From assembly GCA_012728025.1 (NCBI GenBank), contig JAAYFX010000053.1, positions 1 through 7,562 of the forward strand: a stretch of DNA of 7,562 nt, given 5' to 3'. The notes beneath the pieces are model-generated. The model did no database searches, was not told the DNA's origin, and saw only the letters and a list, made by a program, of their open reading frames with translations. The stretch comes from Clostridiales bacterium. GTDB lineage: Bacteria; Bacillota; Clostridia; Oscillospirales; Oscillospiraceae. Each line of letters opens with the position of its first letter. Within the stretch, counting starts at the first letter, position 1. Position numbers and translations under genes: made by a program. Shown here piece by piece: positions 4,569-7,562 of this stretch.

Positions 4569-7523
4569 TTACTCTACCAATACATCTTTTATAATCTGAG
4601 CCATCTGCTTATTATTTAGCTGATCGCGGAAGTAGACGGTGTATCCATCTTTTGATAGCATATCGAAGAAAACTCGAGCGCATTCAATTTTGGCCTTTTC
4701 TGTACCACGTAAATCAGATTTGTTTTCTACATCCTTTGTTTCGACCACAATATTAAGTTCTTTCTCGCCAGAAGCCCGCCTTACAACATACATAAAGTCC
4801 GGACTATACATTCCACCAGTAACAGTTGGTATAGCAATACTGCTGCGTGGGATTTTTCCGTATACAATGACTTCTTCGATGTCTGACATAATATTCTTTT
4901 GTTCCAATGGCGAGTCGTAAGCGAAGGCGTCGTATAAATACTTACCACTTGGTGTTCCCGGAGCCATCTTTGTGCCAATACGTCCCTGTGCGATATCTTC
5001 ACGTGGAGAACCGTCTGAATAGGTGAGTGCTGTTGCACCAACAGGGGTATTACTTTTTGCATAATGGAATCGGCCTTGCAAATTATTGCCTCTCCAGTCA
5101 TGAAACTGCTGGATAAACATACTGACAGAATTTTCATTAATGTGTTCAGGATTGATAGTTCCATTCCTTTTTACATACTCACACAGTGCTTCATGCAATA
5201 CTTTGATTGGAATATTTGTAGAACGCATTATTCTCTTAAGGAATTCATTGTAGGGAATAGGTTTCGATACAATGTATTGGGTACCTGTATCAGAAACAAT
5301 CGTCATCTGCGAACCATCGCTCTTTACAACATCCCTTGAGCTAGTCATAACAACATCTGTAAATACCCCGGGTTTTTCCAACAATGAAACCACCACATCA
5401 ATCATATCGGAATCCAAATCCGCATCGTAAAATAGCAAGTACCGCTGATTGATTGTCTCCCATAATTCTCGTATCTCGCTGTACACAGCCTTACGGATTT
5501 TTACAGGCTTTGGCTTGTTAACATTTCGGTCTTTAACCTTTCCAGAGGACAGTCCTGTCGCAAAGTCTGGGTATTCTGCAAAGAAAGCCTCTCTCGTATC
5601 CGGTTTTATATTCATTCGTCTGTCGATATAATGCTTATCATATAAAGCATCAAAAAGTTCATCAGAGCTTAAGCCGAGTTTCTTAGCCACTGCCTCCAGT
5701 CGTACTTCGCTAATCGAAGCAGCTTGAGGTATTTCACCATTTATTTGATCAATTAAACGTTTGGCAAAGTCGGCTTCTGTAAAGTCAACAATATAGTTAA
5801 GTTGAAATTCTTCATTGGAGATTCTGTTCCCGTTCTCATCTACTGGCAAACGCAGGCCACGACCAACTTCCTGCAATTTACTATTTTCACTTCCACTGGA
5901 GCGTAGTTTGGCTATGGTAAATACATTAGGGTTATCCCAACCTTCTTTAAGTGTCCATTTAGAAAACAGAAAACGTAAAGTGTTATAGCCACCATCTGGA
6001 TTCTTAAATGAGAGCAGCTGTTTTTTACCATGAAGAATAACTTCTACTTCTTTTGCTATATCTTCATCTGAATCACTATTGTCTTGTGAAAAATAACCTG
6101 CATGACAATCAGAAATATTTGCAAGACTTGCCTCAAGGTAGGCTTGATATTCTGCATCATGCTCACCAAGAGTGGATAGTACAGTTTCTATCCTCTCTTT
6201 AAGCAATCTCTCGAAAGCTTGAAGAAGATAAGGCTCTTTACCTTCCACATTTGGACGGTAAGATGATATATCGTCAATAAAAAATAATGCCAATGTTTTG
6301 ATTTTGAAATTGCGACCGCAGAAGTTTGCTTTCTCAGTTTCAAAATGACGTTCAAGTGCAAGACGCATCATTTGCTCTTGATAAGAGGTCATATAAATGT
6401 CTACATCCAATTCCTCACCAGTTGACTTCTGAATACCGTTAGAAAACTCCACTGTTGATGCGGTGATAGCATGAACAGTAATTCCCTCAAAAGCTTCATT
6501 AATGATAGATAGTGAATCACCCGTTTTAAGGGTAAAGGTTTTAGTTGCTTCATCACGCTTTTTATAATGAAAGGTAACAGAATCCTTGCTTGTAATGGAA
6601 GTAATTTTCACTTTTTCTTCACGCTTAGATACTGGCTCAAAATGTTCCTTGGTTACTCCCTTTATCAAGTTTTGATTAAAAGATTCACAGGCATTCAAAT
6701 CGTAAAGTAGATTTTGGTAATCTTTTACAGTTATTTTGTTCTTTCCACGTCCGCTTGTGGTTTCAGGAAAGGTAGCACCAAAACGTATGATACATTGTGG
6801 TTTTATTTCATCAGCGATAACCTTGAATGCCTTTTGGCCACGAGAAAATCTGTGCGGCTCATCAATAATAACAATTGGGCGAGTGGCCTGAATAGCGTCA
6901 AGCGGTCTATAAAAACCTTCTACTCCATAATCATAATCATCACGCGTTAGCAATTTTGCACCTGTGAGTAGTTGCATATTAACTAGCAAGATATAAATCT
7001 TCTTAGTGTTCTGGCAGGAACCTTTTACAAAATCACTTACAACACTTGGAAAATATGAACGTCCTTTTTTCTTATTTTTCGGTGCTTCCAGTACTCCAAT
7101 CTCAATCTCTGTCCCATAACCACAAACATCTGAAAAATGCCGTTTTATATATTCATCACGCAAAAATTGTGCTGTTCCCGCTTTAATCGCAAGAGAAGGC
7201 ACAGCGATAATAAACTTATTAAATCCATATCGTTTATGCAGCTCGTATATGGTATGTGTATAAACATAAGTCTTTCCTGTTCCTGTCTCCATTTTTATAT
7301 CGATATTTAGGCAATCCCCAATTGGCATACTGCTTCGATATTCTGCAGGTATGCTTTTTTGAATTTCTCTAATATTTGCAGAAAGCCGAGAGTCAGAAAG
7401 AGAAATATGTGGGTTTTCATAAAATTGTACTGGTGAGGTAATTTGTACACCATCTAAGGCAGTGCTTATTGCATCTACAGCTTTTTGTTGGTGTGGTAAT
7501 CCTCGTTGTAGGATAAGTTCCAT
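4569..7523 (-). CDS. res: Type III restriction enzyme Res subunit (SF2 helicase plus PD-(D/E)xK nuclease)
   Basis: This 984-residue protein matches type III Res in size and layout. An N-terminal SF2 ATPase/translocase begins with a Q-motif-like PHQQKAVDAI (10-19). Motif I is METGTGKT (78-85), motif II DEPH (221-224), motif III FGATF (248-252), motif V EGWDNPNV (527-534) and motif VI QEVGRGLRLP (551-560). The C-terminal endonuclease shows the PD-(D/E)xK residues in SPDF (907-910) and VETK (927-930), so translocation and cleavage residues both look intact. In type III systems Res works in a complex with the methyltransferase Mod, which recognises the site, and cuts after ATP-driven communication along DNA. 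No mod gene is in the window; usual order puts it upstream, beyond the right edge. The ATG at 7523 is preceded by GGAGGG with 6-nt spacing. The frame stays open upstream to the edge, so a longer start is possible but unlikely. The OLD-family gene follows 25 nt later. Confidence 0.93.
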   Translation of the reverse strand: MELILQRGLPHQQKAVDAISTALDGVQITSPVQFYENPHISLSDSRLSANIREIQKSIPAEYRSSMPIGDCLNIDIKMETGTGKTYVYTHTIYELHKRYGFNKFIIAVPSLAIKAGTAQFLRDEYIKRHFSDVCGYGTEIEIGVLEAPKNKKKGRSYFPSVVSDFVKGSCQNTKKIYILLVNMQLLTGAKLLTRDDYDYGVEGFYRPLDAIQATRPIVIIDEPHRFSRGQKAFKVIADEIKPQCIIRFGATFPETTSGRGKNKITVKDYQNLLYDLNACESFNQNLIKGVTKEHFEPVSKREEKVKITSITSKDSVTFHYKKRDEATKTFTLKTGDSLSIINEAFEGITVHAITASTVEFSNGIQKSTGEELDVDIYMTSYQEQMMRLALERHFETEKANFCGRNFKIKTLALFFIDDISSYRPNVEGKEPYLLQAFERLLKERIETVLSTLGEHDAEYQAYLEASLANISDCHAGYFSQDNSDSDEDIAKEVEVILHGKKQLLSFKNPDGGYNTLRFLFSKWTLKEGWDNPNVFTIAKLRSSGSENSKLQEVGRGLRLPVDENGNRISNEEFQLNYIVDFTEADFAKRLIDQINGEIPQAASISEVRLEAVAKKLGLSSDELFDALYDKHYIDRRMNIKPDTREAFFAEYPDFATGLSSGKVKDRNVNKPKPVKIRKAVYSEIRELWETINQRYLLFYDADLDSDMIDVVVSLLEKPGVFTDVVMTSSRDVVKSDGSQMTIVSDTGTQYIVSKPIPYNEFLKRIMRSTNIPIKVLHEALCEYVKRNGTINPEHINENSVSMFIQQFHDWRGNNLQGRFHYAKSNTPVGATALTYSDGSPREDIAQGRIGTKMAPGTPSGKYLYDAFAYDSPLEQKNIMSDIEEVIVYGKIPRSSIAIPTVTGGMYSPDFMYVVRRASGEKELNIVVETKDVENKSDLRGTEKAKIECARVFFDMLSKDGYTVYFRDQLNNKQMAQIIKDVLVE

Positions 7524-7529
7524 GACATA

Positions 7530-7542
7530 CCCTCCAATTGGA
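7530..7542 (-). promoter_or_regulatory. Ribosome binding site of res, overlapping a 10-bp palindrome
   Basis: On the minus strand GGAGGG (7535-7530) stands 6 nt before the ATG of res and fixes that start. The first three bases of the site are also the last part of a perfect palindrome, TCCAATTGGA (7533-7542). A TTGACA is present further upstream (7552-7547), but the hexamer 17 bp downstream, TATGTC, abuts the start codon, so it is not accepted as a promoter. The real promoter is probably outside the window, in front of an upstream gene such as mod. Confidence 0.65.
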
Positions 7543-7562
7543 CTACTGTCAATATAGTGGAC

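Noticed and set aside
7524..7552. TTGACA (7552-7547) as the -35 box of a res promoter
   Set aside because: With 17-bp spacing the -10 position is TATGTC, a poor match directly against the ATG, which would give a transcript lacking the strong GGAGGG site.

Overview
The window looks like a piece of a low-to-moderate GC Firmicutes (Clostridia-type) chromosome. The clues are a membrane-anchored DacF-like D-Ala-D-Ala carboxypeptidase, strong purine-rich Shine-Dalgarno sites (AAAGGA, AAAGGGGGA, GGAGGG), a TTG start, and intrinsic terminators with A/T-tract-flanked stems. No species can be named from this sequence alone. There are four protein genes in two converging blocks, separated by about 575 bp of non-coding or decayed DNA.

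Left block, plus strand (1-2348): the 3' part of a penicillin-binding-protein-5-type D-alanyl-D-alanine carboxypeptidase, cut by the window edge, and then a complete proC (pyrroline-5-carboxylate reductase, last step of proline synthesis). These are housekeeping genes. They are 69 nt apart, probably co-transcribed, and end at a strong hairpin terminator at 2463-2499.

Middle (2349-2923): no confident gene. It holds the proC terminator, a stretch open on both strands with no recognisable product (2446-2694), a probable frame-broken coding remnant (about 2637-2916), and a second strong bidirectional terminator at 2870-2914 that closes the right-hand operon.

Right block, minus strand (7523 down to 2924), visibly more A/T-rich: a 984-residue type III restriction-type Res protein (SF2 helicase/translocase plus C-terminal PD-(D/E)xK nuclease), followed after 25 nt by a 539-residue OLD-family ATPase/TOPRIM nuclease that starts at TTG. 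Both are nucleic-acid defence families, and the spacing suggests one transcript. The methyltransferase partner (mod) expected of a type III system is not in the window; if it exists it should lie just beyond the right edge. The main point of interest is this tight pairing of an SF2 helicase-nuclease with an OLD nuclease. It is either a type III restriction system carrying an OLD accessory gene or a Gabija-like helicase plus OLD module built with a different helicase.
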